Positions 1-5,891 of a stretch of 6,764 bases of DNA are shown in pieces. The notes beneath the pieces are model-generated. The model had not been told where the DNA came from. It searched no databases and worked only from the letters and a program-made list of their open reading frames with translations. The stretch spans positions 1 to 6,764 of the forward strand of contig JAPPKD010000353.1 in NCBI GenBank assembly GCA_028820215.1, given 5' to 3'. Origin of the DNA: Spirochaetaceae bacterium (lineage in GTDB: Bacteria; Spirochaetota; Spirochaetia; SZUA-6; Bin103). Every line of letters starts with the position of its first letter. The stretch's first letter is position 1. The position numbers were made by a program, and so were the translations under genes.

Positions 1-69
1 TCGTCCCTCCGACCCGAATCGGCCGACAGAGACCCCTACAGCGCAATTTCCTCACGGCCTCGATGGATC

Positions 70-100
70 GACTCGGAGTCTGATACTATAGTACTACTCA
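70..100 (+). promoter_or_regulatory. Extended -10 promoter with overlapping palindromic operator, likely leaderless start
   Basis: TG-A-TACTAT at 81-89 matches an extended -10 element (TGn followed by TAxxAT). No good -35 is visible, which an extended -10 can tolerate. Transcription would start at about 96-98, only a few bases before the ATG at 101, and no Shine-Dalgarno lies upstream of that ATG. Both points suggest a leaderless transcript. Two perfect inverted repeats flank and cover the box: GACTC-G-GAGTC at 70-80 and TACTATAGTA at 84-93, with TAGTACTA at 89-96 overlapping the second. The gene's own N-terminal ribbon-helix-helix domain is the obvious candidate to bind them. Promoter function and repressor identity are inferred; the palindromes are seen directly. 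Confidence 0.55.
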
Positions 101-691
101 ATGGGTGCCCTGTCCGGCCGGTTCGTGGTGCGGGTGTCTCCGCGGCTGCACGGCTCCTTGCGGGAGCGGGCTGGTCGGCTGGGTGTGTCACTGAACGAGT
201 TGTGCCGTGGCGCACTTGCGGCTGCGGTCGACGTGGAACCCGTCGGCACCATGACTGAGCCGGCGTTGCCGGACCACGGGATGCTGGCCCGGATCACCGA
301 GTCCTATCGGCCGGACATTGTCGGGGTGATCCTGTTCGGTTCCCGTGCGCAGGGCACCGCGAGGCCGGACTCCGACTGGGATCTCGTGCTGGTCATGACT
401 CCGGCGACAGCGCTCTCACGCGATCTGTACCGGACTTGGGATGAGTGCATCGATCGCGGCACGCGGGATCCGGTGATGAGTCCGCACTTCATCCATCTGC
501 CACCTGCGGACGGCGGCGGATCGCTGTGGTTGGAGGCGGCGCTGCACGGACAGGTGCTCTGGCAGCGCGACGCCGGCCTGACGCGCCGTCTGGCGGGCGC
601 CCGGGAGCGGATAGCGGCGGGGCAGGTGCGCCGGCGCGTCGCCTATGGAACCCCGTACTGGGTGCACGGGGAGCCTGATGTACAACCCTGA
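101..691 (+). CDS. Ribbon-helix-helix/nucleotidyltransferase (MNT) fusion, putative antitoxin of a HEPN pair
   Basis: This 196-residue protein has two parts. Residues about 5-44 (GRFVVRVSPRLH, then GVSLNELCRGAL) look like the ribbon-helix-helix DNA-binding domain found at the C-terminus of HicB antitoxins. Residues about 70-100 carry the minimal nucleotidyltransferase signature GS-x10-DxD: Gly80-Ser81, then Asp92 and Asp94. The usual third acidic residue is not obvious near residues 122-130 (DPVMSPHF). The C-terminal third, with LWLEAALHG and GTPYWVHG, resembles MNT proteins paired with HEPN partners. In known MNT/HEPN systems the MNT protein is the antitoxin, and some AMPylate the toxin. The gene overlaps the downstream HEPN gene by 14 bp in another frame, which implies translational coupling. 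ATG 101 is chosen because the DNA-binding domain starts at residue 5 and a promoter sits just upstream; the lack of a Shine-Dalgarno suggests leaderless translation. Confidence 0.85.
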   Translation: MGALSGRFVVRVSPRLHGSLRERAGRLGVSLNELCRGALAAAVDVEPVGTMTEPALPDHGMLARITESYRPDIVGVILFGSRAQGTARPDSDWDLVLVMTPATALSRDLYRTWDECIDRGTRDPVMSPHFIHLPPADGGGSLWLEAALHGQVLWQRDAGLTRRLAGARERIAAGQVRRRVAYGTPYWVHGEPDVQP

Positions 692-1097
692 TCTCACCAG
701 CGACTACCTGCAGCGCGCCGCCAGCAGGCTCAAGGCGATCGAGGTACTGCTGGCGGAATCGAGTTGGGCGGATGTCGTGCGCGAGTCACAGGAGGTGGTC
801 GAGATCTGTCTCAAAGCGCTGCTTCGCCACGTCCGCATCGAGGTTCCGCGCCTGCACGACGTGAGTCCCGTGCTCGAGGACAACCGCGATCGCCTGCCGG
901 CGGCGGCGCTGTCGCACCTGGATCGACTGAGCGACGTGTCGCGTTCGCTGCGGCGTGACCGCGAGCTGGCATTCTACGGGAGCGAGGATCTGACGCCGAA
1001 CGCGTTCTATCGTCAGGAGGATGCGGAGAAGGCATTGCAGGATGCTGCATTCGTGCGTCTCACCGTGCTGGACGCGGTGCAGGAACCGGATCCATAG
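678..1097 (+). CDS. HEPN-domain protein, putative RNase toxin partner of the MNT protein
   Basis: This 139-residue, largely helical protein fits the HEPN family that sits next to MNT nucleotidyltransferases. Residues 34-50 (VRESQEVVEICLKALLR) form the characteristic helix. Arg53 to His60 give an R-x6-H arrangement just before the HDVSPVL segment, which fits the R-x4-6-H catalytic motif of HEPN ribonucleases. The C-terminal part (RELAFYG, then FYRQEDAEKAL) matches the usual end of the family. The start at ATG 678 is preferred over an upstream in-frame codon at 645 because GGGGAG at 668-673 lies 4 nt before it and the protein then begins at the normal HEPN N-terminus. It overlaps the end of the antitoxin gene by 14 bp. 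RNase or toxin activity is inferred from the family; a non-toxic substrate-binding role remains possible. Confidence 0.8.
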   Translation: MYNPDLTSDYLQRAASRLKAIEVLLAESSWADVVRESQEVVEICLKALLRHVRIEVPRLHDVSPVLEDNRDRLPAAALSHLDRLSDVSRSLRRDRELAFYGSEDLTPNAFYRQEDAEKALQDAAFVRLTVLDAVQEPDP

Positions 1098-1120
1098 CTC
1101 CTTGCCTCGCTTCCGTCCGA

Positions 1121-1993
1121 CTACGTTTCGCAGGGCTCCTCGGATCGGCTGATCCACATGCGCGTGAGCCGTGACAGATCGCCGACGGCTCCGGCGCCGT
1201 CGGCCACGAATCGCGTGACCCGTCCGTAACGCAGGTCGAGGTACTCGTGCGCCATCAGGTTGCGCAGCGCTGCCAGCGGCTGCAGGCGTCCTGACAACGC
1301 CGCGAAGTCGGGCAGAGTCTCCAGCTCGGCGAGGATCTGACCATACGTGTAGGGAATAGGACGCTGAGTGGACGACAGCACGATCTTGCCGATGTCGATC
1401 GCGGCGTTGATCAGGATCTCCACCCAGCGGTCGAGATTGCGCCGCAGGTCGCGGTCGGATCGATAGCGATGCTGCGTGACTCCCCGGAATCGCTCGCGAT
1501 CCTCCATCTCCGTGTCGATGAAGTCGGCGATCCGTTCGAGCCGACTGCGATCAACCGGCGAGAGCGAGCGGCTGCGGTCGCGGATCGCCCGGTACTCGCG
1601 CTCGGTCTGCAGGAAGTCGATTGCCACCGAGGTGACTGCGAGGAAGTACCGCGAGTAGAAGGCTCCATCTCGCATCAGGACGACACGTCCGGACGTAAGC
1701 GCTGCGGCGCACACCGTCGCCGGAGCCCGGTTCAGGACCAGCAACTCCACGTTGCGCTGCGTCGCTCGCTCCAGGGCGATCTGGATCTCGGTCTCCCGGT
1801 CGATCTCCCGCTCCTGCTCGATCTCGAGCCGGCCGGCCGATGCGCCGTACACCGCCACGTCGAGGTCGGAGTCAGGCCTCAGCCGTCCGGCGGCGGCCGA
1901 CCCGAACAGAACGGCAAAGGTCAGGTGTGAGAAGCGCTCCAGTTCAGCGCCGACCGCCGCGACGAACTCATCGGCTGCCGACATCGGATCCAT
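1121..1993 (-). CDS. Fused MntA-HepT type protein (nucleotidyltransferase antitoxin plus HEPN toxin in one chain)
   Basis: This 290-residue protein has two domains. Residues about 5-110 are a minimal nucleotidyltransferase: VLFGS at 28-32, then ten residues, then Asp43-x-Asp45 (GS-x10-DxD). A third acidic residue is plausible at Glu83 in NVELLVLN. Residues about 145-285 are helical and carry RNLMAHEY, which is Arg244-x4-His249-x-Tyr251, the R-x4-H-x-Y motif of HepT (DUF86-type HEPN) RNase toxins. In the known two-gene MntA/HepT system, MntA adds AMP to the Tyr of that motif and silences the RNase; here both partners are in one polypeptide with all key residues present. Start choice is open between ATG 1993 and ATG 1984; neither has a good Shine-Dalgarno. 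The gene begins 30 bp after the dehydrogenase stop on the same strand, so it may be translated from that transcript, and it is convergent with the HEPN gene ending at 1097. Confidence 0.82.
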   Translation of the reverse strand: MDPMSAADEFVAAVGAELERFSHLTFAVLFGSAAAGRLRPDSDLDVAVYGASAGRLEIEQEREIDRETEIQIALERATQRNVELLVLNRAPATVCAAALTSGRVVLMRDGAFYSRYFLAVTSVAIDFLQTEREYRAIRDRSRSLSPVDRSRLERIADFIDTEMEDRERFRGVTQHRYRSDRDLRRNLDRWVEILINAAIDIGKIVLSSTQRPIPYTYGQILAELETLPDFAALSGRLQPLAALRNLMAHEYLDLRYGRVTRFVADGAGAVGDLSRLTRMWISRSEEPCET

Positions 1994-2023
1994 CGGGGAA
2001 CACCGGGCGGGGCGGAGCGCCGG

Positions 2024-3082
2024 TCATGCCAGCCGCTCCCACCGGGCGGGATCGATGGCGCCGGTCACCGGCCGGCCCGCGAAGAAGTCCTCCAGCGCGG
2101 CTACCGTGGCATCGCCGATGCGGCGGTGGCCGTAGCGGCCGTGGCCGGCCACGTGCGGCGTGAGGATCACGTTGGGCATCGCGCGCAGCGGACTGTCGGC
2201 GGGCGGGGGCTCGGGAGTCGTGACGTCGAGCGCCACCCGGATCCGGCCGGTGGACGCCTCCCGGATCAGGGCGTCGTGGTCGATCAGGCTTCCCCGCGCG
2301 GTGTTGACCAGCACGGCGCCATCGCGCAACAGGCGGAGCTGCTCGGTGCCGACCATGCGGTCGGTCTCCGGGATGCTCGGCGCGTGCAGGGACACGATGT
2401 TCGAGCGGGCGAACAGGTCGTCCAGCTCCGCTTTCTCGACTTCCATTCTTTCCGCTCCCTCCGCGGTCAGAAACGGGTCGTAGACCAGAATCCGCACCGC
2501 GAACGGTCGCAGCACCCGGATGACCTCGCGGCCGACGTCGCTGGCGCCGACGATGCCGACGGTCGCGCCGGTCAGGTACTGCTCACCCACCGGGATCGCA
2601 GGCGTTCGCCAGCCGCCCGTGCCGCGCACGTGCAGGGCGTGCTCCATCAGGCGCTTCGCGCTCATGATGATCAGGCCCAGCGTGGTCTCGGCCACGTTGT
2701 GGGCGATCGGCACCGTGGCCGTGCACACGCAGATGCGGCGCGGGACGATGTAGCGGTCCCACACCTGGTCCAGCATGCGGCGCACCGAGCCGGCCGAGTG
2801 GGCGATGATACGCAGCCGGTCGGCCGCCTCCATCACTGCGGGCGTGATCGCCGGCGGTCCGCCGGAAGCCGGGGCCGCCCAGCCGGTGATCAGCGCATCG
2901 TGTCCGCCGATCAGGGAGCAGATCTCCGCCTCGGTCAGGTCGCGCTCGCCCTCGTTGCGGGTCACCTCGAAGCTCTCCTGCAGGCGCGTCCAGGACTCGG
3001 TGGAGAACACCTTCCAGGTGTGCTCACGAGCGGGCAGGTGCAGCACGCGCGGCTTGCGAGCCGTTCCGAGATCAGCGGGCAC
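2024..3082 (-). CDS. NAD-dependent D-2-hydroxyacid dehydrogenase family protein
   Basis: This 352-residue protein has the layout of D-isomer-specific 2-hydroxyacid dehydrogenases, which interconvert 2-hydroxy and 2-oxo acids with NAD(P)H in the cytoplasm. The nucleotide-binding segment is at about 172-205 (VGIVGASDVG, then VYDPF with Asp202 placed to bind the NAD ribose). The catalytic triad is visible: Arg263 in NTARG, Glu291 in TPEPPP and His310 in LTPHVAG. The glycine motif is unusual: the middle Gly of GxGxxG is Ser181. The GTG start at 3082 is supported by a strong AGGAGGT ribosome binding site 8 nt upstream. The gene overlaps the end of the sulfatase gene by 11 bp, so the two are probably co-translated and act in one pathway. 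Substrate unknown; the relatives include glycerate, phosphoglycerate and sugar-acid dehydrogenases. Confidence 0.9.
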   Translation of the reverse strand: MPADLGTARKPRVLHLPAREHTWKVFSTESWTRLQESFEVTRNEGERDLTEAEICSLIGGHDALITGWAAPASGGPPAITPAVMEAADRLRIIAHSAGSVRRMLDQVWDRYIVPRRICVCTATVPIAHNVAETTLGLIIMSAKRLMEHALHVRGTGGWRTPAIPVGEQYLTGATVGIVGASDVGREVIRVLRPFAVRILVYDPFLTAEGAERMEVEKAELDDLFARSNIVSLHAPSIPETDRMVGTEQLRLLRDGAVLVNTARGSLIDHDALIREASTGRIRVALDVTTPEPPPADSPLRAMPNVILTPHVAGHGRYGHRRIGDATVAALEDFFAGRPVTGAIDPARWERLA

Positions 3083-4511
3083 GGACGGCTACCTCCTCTG
3101 CAGCCCCGGTGTCACCGGTGGCGAGCTGCCAGTTGCGGATGCGGGCGGTAAGGTCGCGGCACCGTTCGGCGTGCTCCGGGCGGAAGGCTAGGTTGGCCGT
3201 CTCGCCCGGATCGTCGCTCAGGTCGTAGAGCTCGTGCTGGCCGGCGGGGCTCAGGCAGAACTTCCACCCCTCGGGCGTGACGATGCAGCGCACGGCGTCG
3301 GCCAAGTCGGCCAGTCCGGCCTCGCGCGTGGTCACCTCGGCCAGGTAGTCGGGCAGCGGGTCGCGCTTCAGGTCCTCGTGGACCAGGTAGTTGATGTCCG
3401 TCCACTCCACGAACGCGGGCCGCGGCGGCGGATCGGCGCCGTCCAGCCACGGGGTGAGCGACGTGCCTTGCAGATGCTCGGGCGCGGCGACGCCCAGCTC
3501 GTCGAGCACGGTCGGCACGATGTCGATGTGACCGACCGGCGCGTGCACGTGCCGGTCGCGGCGCTGACCCGGCCGGCTGATCAGCAGCGGCACGCCGATC
3601 GACTCCTCGTACATCAGGTTCTTGCCGAACAACTGGTGGCTGCCGGCCAGCTCGCCGTGATCGGCGGTGAGGATCACCAGCGTGTCGTCGGCCGCGCCCG
3701 AGGCATCGAGCTGGTCGAACACCCGGGCGAGCGCCCGGTCGACCTGCGTGCACAGGCCCCAGTAGCGCTGGATCAAGAGGCGCCACGCCAGCTCCGAGCG
3801 CAGCGCGATGCCGTCCTTGCGGTGATGCAGCACCGACAGGTGCTCCAAAAGCGCCTTGCGCGGCTGGTCCGGGCCGGGCGGATGCTGCCAGTTGTCCGGC
3901 AGCGGCACCTGGTCGAAGGGGTGCAGATCGTCCAGGGGTCCGGACAGCGGATCGTGGGGTTCGTAGAAGCAGAGGGTGAGGGCGAACGGCCTGCCCGCAT
4001 GGCGGTGGATGAAGTCACACGCCTTGGCTGCAATGTTGGACGGGCCGCCCAGGTGCTCGGGGATGGCGGGCCGGTCCGCTTTGCCGAAGCGGACGCCGTC
4101 GACCGGAGTGAGCCCGTGGGCGCGCAGCAGGTGGTCGGGCGCGACGTCCTTGAAGTCGAGCTCGTCGATGCCCTCTGCGCGGGGGGCCGGCCCGTCCGCA
4201 TAGCGGTGGCTGCCGCTGCGGCCGAAGAACCCGCACACCCAGCGATCGTCGAGCAGATCGGTCAGACAGGGGATGTGGTCGTGCATGGGATGCCGGCCCA
4301 GCGTGACCTGGCCGTTGTAGTGGGGCCAGGTGCCCGTGAACAGGCAGGCGCGCGCCGGACCGCACACCGGCTGGGCGCAGTAGGCGCGGCGAAAGACGGT
4401 GCTCCGCTCGGCCAGGGCGTTCATGCGCGGCACCTGGACGCGGTCGTTGCCGTAGGCGGCCAGGGTGGAGCGCGCCTGCTGATCGGTGACGATCAGCAGC
4501 AGGTTAGGCAT
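3072..4511 (-). CDS. Type I (formylglycine) sulfatase
   Basis: This 479-residue protein belongs to the sulfatase/alkaline phosphatase superfamily and should hydrolyse a sulfate ester. The N-terminus MPNLLLIVTDQQ holds the first metal ligands (Asp10). CGPAR at 50-54 is the CxPxR signature whose Cys50 is oxidised to formylglycine. LTADHGELAGSH at 281-292 supplies Asp284 and His285 for the metal site, Lys297 follows in FGKN, and EPHDP holds His186. The C-terminal ELYDLSDDPGETANL (427-441) is typical of the family. ATG 4511 is chosen because the conserved first strand begins there; an upstream in-frame TTG at 4565 would add 18 unconserved residues. No signal peptide is visible, so a cytoplasmic location is likely. 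No formylglycine-generating enzyme or anaerobic maturase is encoded in the window. It is the first gene of a minus-strand unit with the dehydrogenase. Substrate cannot be assigned. Confidence 0.92.
   Translation of the reverse strand: MPNLLLIVTDQQARSTLAAYGNDRVQVPRMNALAERSTVFRRAYCAQPVCGPARACLFTGTWPHYNGQVTLGRHPMHDHIPCLTDLLDDRWVCGFFGRSGSHRYADGPAPRAEGIDELDFKDVAPDHLLRAHGLTPVDGVRFGKADRPAIPEHLGGPSNIAAKACDFIHRHAGRPFALTLCFYEPHDPLSGPLDDLHPFDQVPLPDNWQHPPGPDQPRKALLEHLSVLHHRKDGIALRSELAWRLLIQRYWGLCTQVDRALARVFDQLDASGAADDTLVILTADHGELAGSHQLFGKNLMYEESIGVPLLISRPGQRRDRHVHAPVGHIDIVPTVLDELGVAAPEHLQGTSLTPWLDGADPPPRPAFVEWTDINYLVHEDLKRDPLPDYLAEVTTREAGLADLADAVRCIVTPEGWKFCLSPAGQHELYDLSDDPGETANLAFRPEHAERCRDLTARIRNWQLATGDTGAAEEVAVRAR
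3091..3099 (-). promoter_or_regulatory. Strong Shine-Dalgarno inside the sulfatase 3' end
   Basis: Read on the minus strand the segment is AGAGGAGGT, followed by 8 nt and the GTG codon at 3082-3080. It lies within the last codons of the sulfatase gene. It decides the non-ATG start of the dehydrogenase and shows that the overlap of the two genes is genuine. Confidence 0.75.
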
Positions 4512-4644
4512 GTCAAGGCTCGTGCGTCGGATCACTCCCGCCCAACGATGATCATTAGTACGCAAGTCTCAAGTGCTTCAGTGCCCCGACTCTATCATCA
4601 ACGCCGATCACACGCATAGCCAAGCAAGCTCAACTCCTGGACCG

Positions 4645-4673
4645 TTGACCACTTCTCCTCGGAACCCTATGCT
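4645..4673 (+). promoter_or_regulatory. Sigma70-type promoter of the BtrH-like/ACP/subtilase cassette
   Basis: TTGACC (4645-4650) and TATGCT (4668-4673) are separated by exactly 17 nt, close to the housekeeping consensus TTGACA-N17-TATAAT. Transcription would start at about 4680. The predicted start coincides with the perfect inverted repeat ATCATC-A-GATGAT at 4680-4692, which could be an operator. The resulting leader would be about 130 nt long. Confidence 0.6.
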
Positions 4674-4740
4674 ACCCCAATCATCAGATGATAACAAGCG
4701 TCCTGCCTTGGCTACATGCATTTCGCATGAAAGCTCCGCT

Positions 4741-4800
4741 GAGCGCAACCATGAACTCACCAAGTGATGAGTTCGAGCGCTCATCTCCTGCAGGAAGGAG
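4741..4800 (+). promoter_or_regulatory. Structured mRNA leader with hairpin sequestering the ribosome binding site
   Basis: Three pairings are visible by eye. GAGCGC (4741-4746) pairs with GCGCTC (4777-4782) and encloses GAACTCA (4753-4759) pairing with TGAGTTC (4768-4774) around an 8-nt loop. Directly after, CTCCT (4785-4789) pairs with AGGAG (4796-4800) over a 6-nt loop; AGGAG is the core of the only good Shine-Dalgarno (AGGAAGGAG, 4792-4800) for the ATG at 4814. TCCTGCAGGA at 4786-4795 is also a perfect palindrome that could compete. The arrangement would limit translation unless opened. No known riboswitch class was recognised. Confidence 0.45.
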
Positions 4801-4813
4801 TAGCTGCTTCACC

Positions 4814-5785
4814 ATGGTACATCCTTTTCGCGACGTCCTCTACTACAACTGTAAATACAATCCTCTCTTGACTGCGTTGCAGCACTATGCCGGGACCGCC
4901 TTGCCATTCGTTGCGAATAGCTTGTCGTTCATAGAAATCGCAGAAACAGGCGATTACATGGATTCCCGAGTAGTGAATCTCTACCACGAACTCGATGTGA
5001 TAGCCCGTATGGGAATCGGAGTACGGCACATGACCGGACGCGAACTAGGAGAAGTGTGGAAGGCGACCGCCGCGATCGACGGGCTGCTCTACGTTCCTGC
5101 CGACCTGTATATGATTCCCGGATACGGAAACTATCGAGCTTCTCATTGGGGCCATTGGTTCCTAATCACTGATCGCGACGATTCTGGCGATCGCGTCGTA
5201 ACGATCGAGGCCGGTGATGGCGAGCCGACCAACGCCATCGAAAAGCAACTAACGATCCAAGTGCTCTCTAAAGCCCACCAGTGCTGGGTCGAGGACGCTG
5301 AGCACACATGGGACGCCGGTCGCCCAGATGATTGGAAGGATGAGCTCTCCGCGATCGTCCGAGCATCCCCTGCAAGCGACATTTCACACGCTGAGGCTGT
5401 CGAAACGTACCGAACGCTAGTAAGAAACTGTAGACCTAAACTCGAAGACGCTCTTGCTCGACTGGAAAATGAAGGTGCCGACAGTTGTTGTACGGCGATG
5501 GAGGAAGCCGATTACGATTGGGTCATGTTCGCTCATCGACTAAAGGGGCTTGTCCGATTAAGACGAACAGAGGCGTATAGGATGTGCCAGTTGTTCGGAC
5601 CTCGCGATGAAGCAACTTGTTCCGTCAACCAATCGGCTACGATTCTGCGGCAACTATTTTATCGCGCATTACGGGCGACTGTCGTCAAAGGTAAGGCGCA
5701 GAATCCAGACTACTACGTGCATCGATTGCGGGAGATGCTATGCTTAGAACGCCGTGCACTGCGTGCCTTGACATCGCGAGAGTAG
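4814..5785 (+). CDS. BtrH-like cysteine acyltransferase/peptidase-fold protein
   Basis: This 323-residue protein begins MVHPFRDVLYYNCKYNPL, with Cys13 in an YxNCxxN context followed by a helix (LLTALQHYAG). This is the pattern of the N-terminal domain of butirosin protein BtrH and related papain-like acyltransferases. A second block, SHWGHWFLITDRD (about 110-122) then VVTIEAGDG, matches the His-bearing strand pair of that fold; His114 and Asp120 are the likely partners of Cys13. The C-terminal 150 residues are charged and helical and match nothing I recognise. BtrH moves an acyl group from an acyl carrier protein to an acceptor, and an ACP gene follows 117 bp downstream, which supports a similar role. 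ATG 4814 is chosen for the Shine-Dalgarno AGGAAGGAG ending 13 nt upstream and for the position of the conserved Cys. ATG 4688 would add 42 residues. Codons such as CTA and AGA are more frequent than in the GC-rich genes to the left. A C39-type peptidase role is the main alternative. Confidence 0.55.
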   Translation: MVHPFRDVLYYNCKYNPLLTALQHYAGTALPFVANSLSFIEIAETGDYMDSRVVNLYHELDVIARMGIGVRHMTGRELGEVWKATAAIDGLLYVPADLYMIPGYGNYRASHWGHWFLITDRDDSGDRVVTIEAGDGEPTNAIEKQLTIQVLSKAHQCWVEDAEHTWDAGRPDDWKDELSAIVRASPASDISHAEAVETYRTLVRNCRPKLEDALARLENEGADSCCTAMEEADYDWVMFAHRLKGLVRLRRTEAYRMCQLFGPRDEATCSVNQSATILRQLFYRALRATVVKGKAQNPDYYVHRLREMLCLERRALRALTSRE

Positions 5786-5787
5786 CC

Positions 5788-5886
5788 ATGATAGATTTCA
5801 TCTCAGACCGACTTCAATCGGCAGAACGTTGTCTGTTGGACATAGGCGGACGGATACTGTGGACAAGGAGTTGCCCGCTGTCGTGA
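5788..5886 (+). CDS. Short ORF (32 residues), possible peptide or N-terminal remnant of an adenylating enzyme
   Basis: ATG 5788 lies 2 nt after the TAG of the BtrH-like gene, with a partial ribosome binding site GAGAG at 5778-5782, so translational coupling is possible. The product begins MIDFISDRLQSAERCLLDIG and ends GRILWTRSCPLS before TGA at 5884. The order FxxDRL, LLDIGGR is reminiscent of the first 30 residues of AMP-forming acyl ligases. In another frame the next codons give VDKELPAVVSGS, so a frameshifted and deleted ligase is conceivable. Such an enzyme would normally load an acyl carrier protein, and one follows. This is a suggestive resemblance only; it could equally be a small peptide or chance. 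Confidence 0.3.
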   Translation: MIDFISDRLQSAERCLLDIGGRILWTRSCPLS

Positions 5887-5891
5887 GCGGG
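5874..5891 (+). other. Intergenic hairpin before the ACP gene
   Basis: CCCGCT (5874-5879) and AGCGGG (5886-5891) form a perfect 6-bp GC-rich stem with the loop GTCGTG. The flanking CTGTC (5878-5882) and GACAG (5896-5900) can form a competing pair. No run of T follows, so it is not a good intrinsic terminator; it may affect translation or stability of the ACP message. Confidence 0.35.

Larger units (their letters stand above)
4512..4813. other. Divergent intergenic region and compositional boundary
   Basis: These 302 bases separate the minus-strand sulfatase from the plus-strand BtrH-like gene. GC falls to about 55% on one counted line (4621-4680). The region holds a clear plus-strand promoter (4645-4673), a perfect palindrome at its expected start site, and a structured leader. 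For the sulfatase only a weak -10-like TACTAAT on the minus strand near 4550-4556 is seen. An 8-bp palindrome ATGATCAT sits at 4548-4555. No tRNA, att-like duplication or transposase remnant was recognised. An open frame from 4688 runs into the downstream gene but shows no family similarity before codon 43. Confidence 0.6.

Noticed and set aside
1..69. End of an upstream gene on either strand
   Set aside because: No motif, stop context or family resemblance could be read in this short stretch; only a TCGGCCGA palindrome at 18-25 is visible.
2126..3151. Long plus-strand open frame opposite the dehydrogenase gene (341 codons)
   Set aside because: Antisense shadow in GC-rich DNA; composition dominated by Arg, His, Gly and Ala, and the dehydrogenase on the other strand has its full catalytic triad and a strong ribosome binding site.
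3234..4619. Long plus-strand open frame opposite the sulfatase gene (461 codons)
   Set aside because: It is the antisense shadow of a GC-rich gene whose product has clear catalytic motifs; the translation is rich in repeats of Arg, Gly, Val and Ala with no domain pattern.
4573..4767. 64-codon open frame in the intergenic region
   Set aside because: GTG start without ribosome binding site, low-complexity Ser/Pro-rich product, and it runs across the promoter and leader of the cassette.
4688..4813. N-terminal extension of the BtrH-like protein by 42 residues
   Set aside because: ATG 4688 and ATG 4751 lack ribosome binding sites and the added residues precede the conserved start of the domain; a stop-free stretch of this length is not unusual. 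Not fully excluded.
5168..5212. Clustered GATCGCG-like words suggesting a repeat or methylation cluster
   Set aside because: They lie inside the BtrH-like coding sequence, are imperfect, and are explained by Asp, Arg and Val codons.
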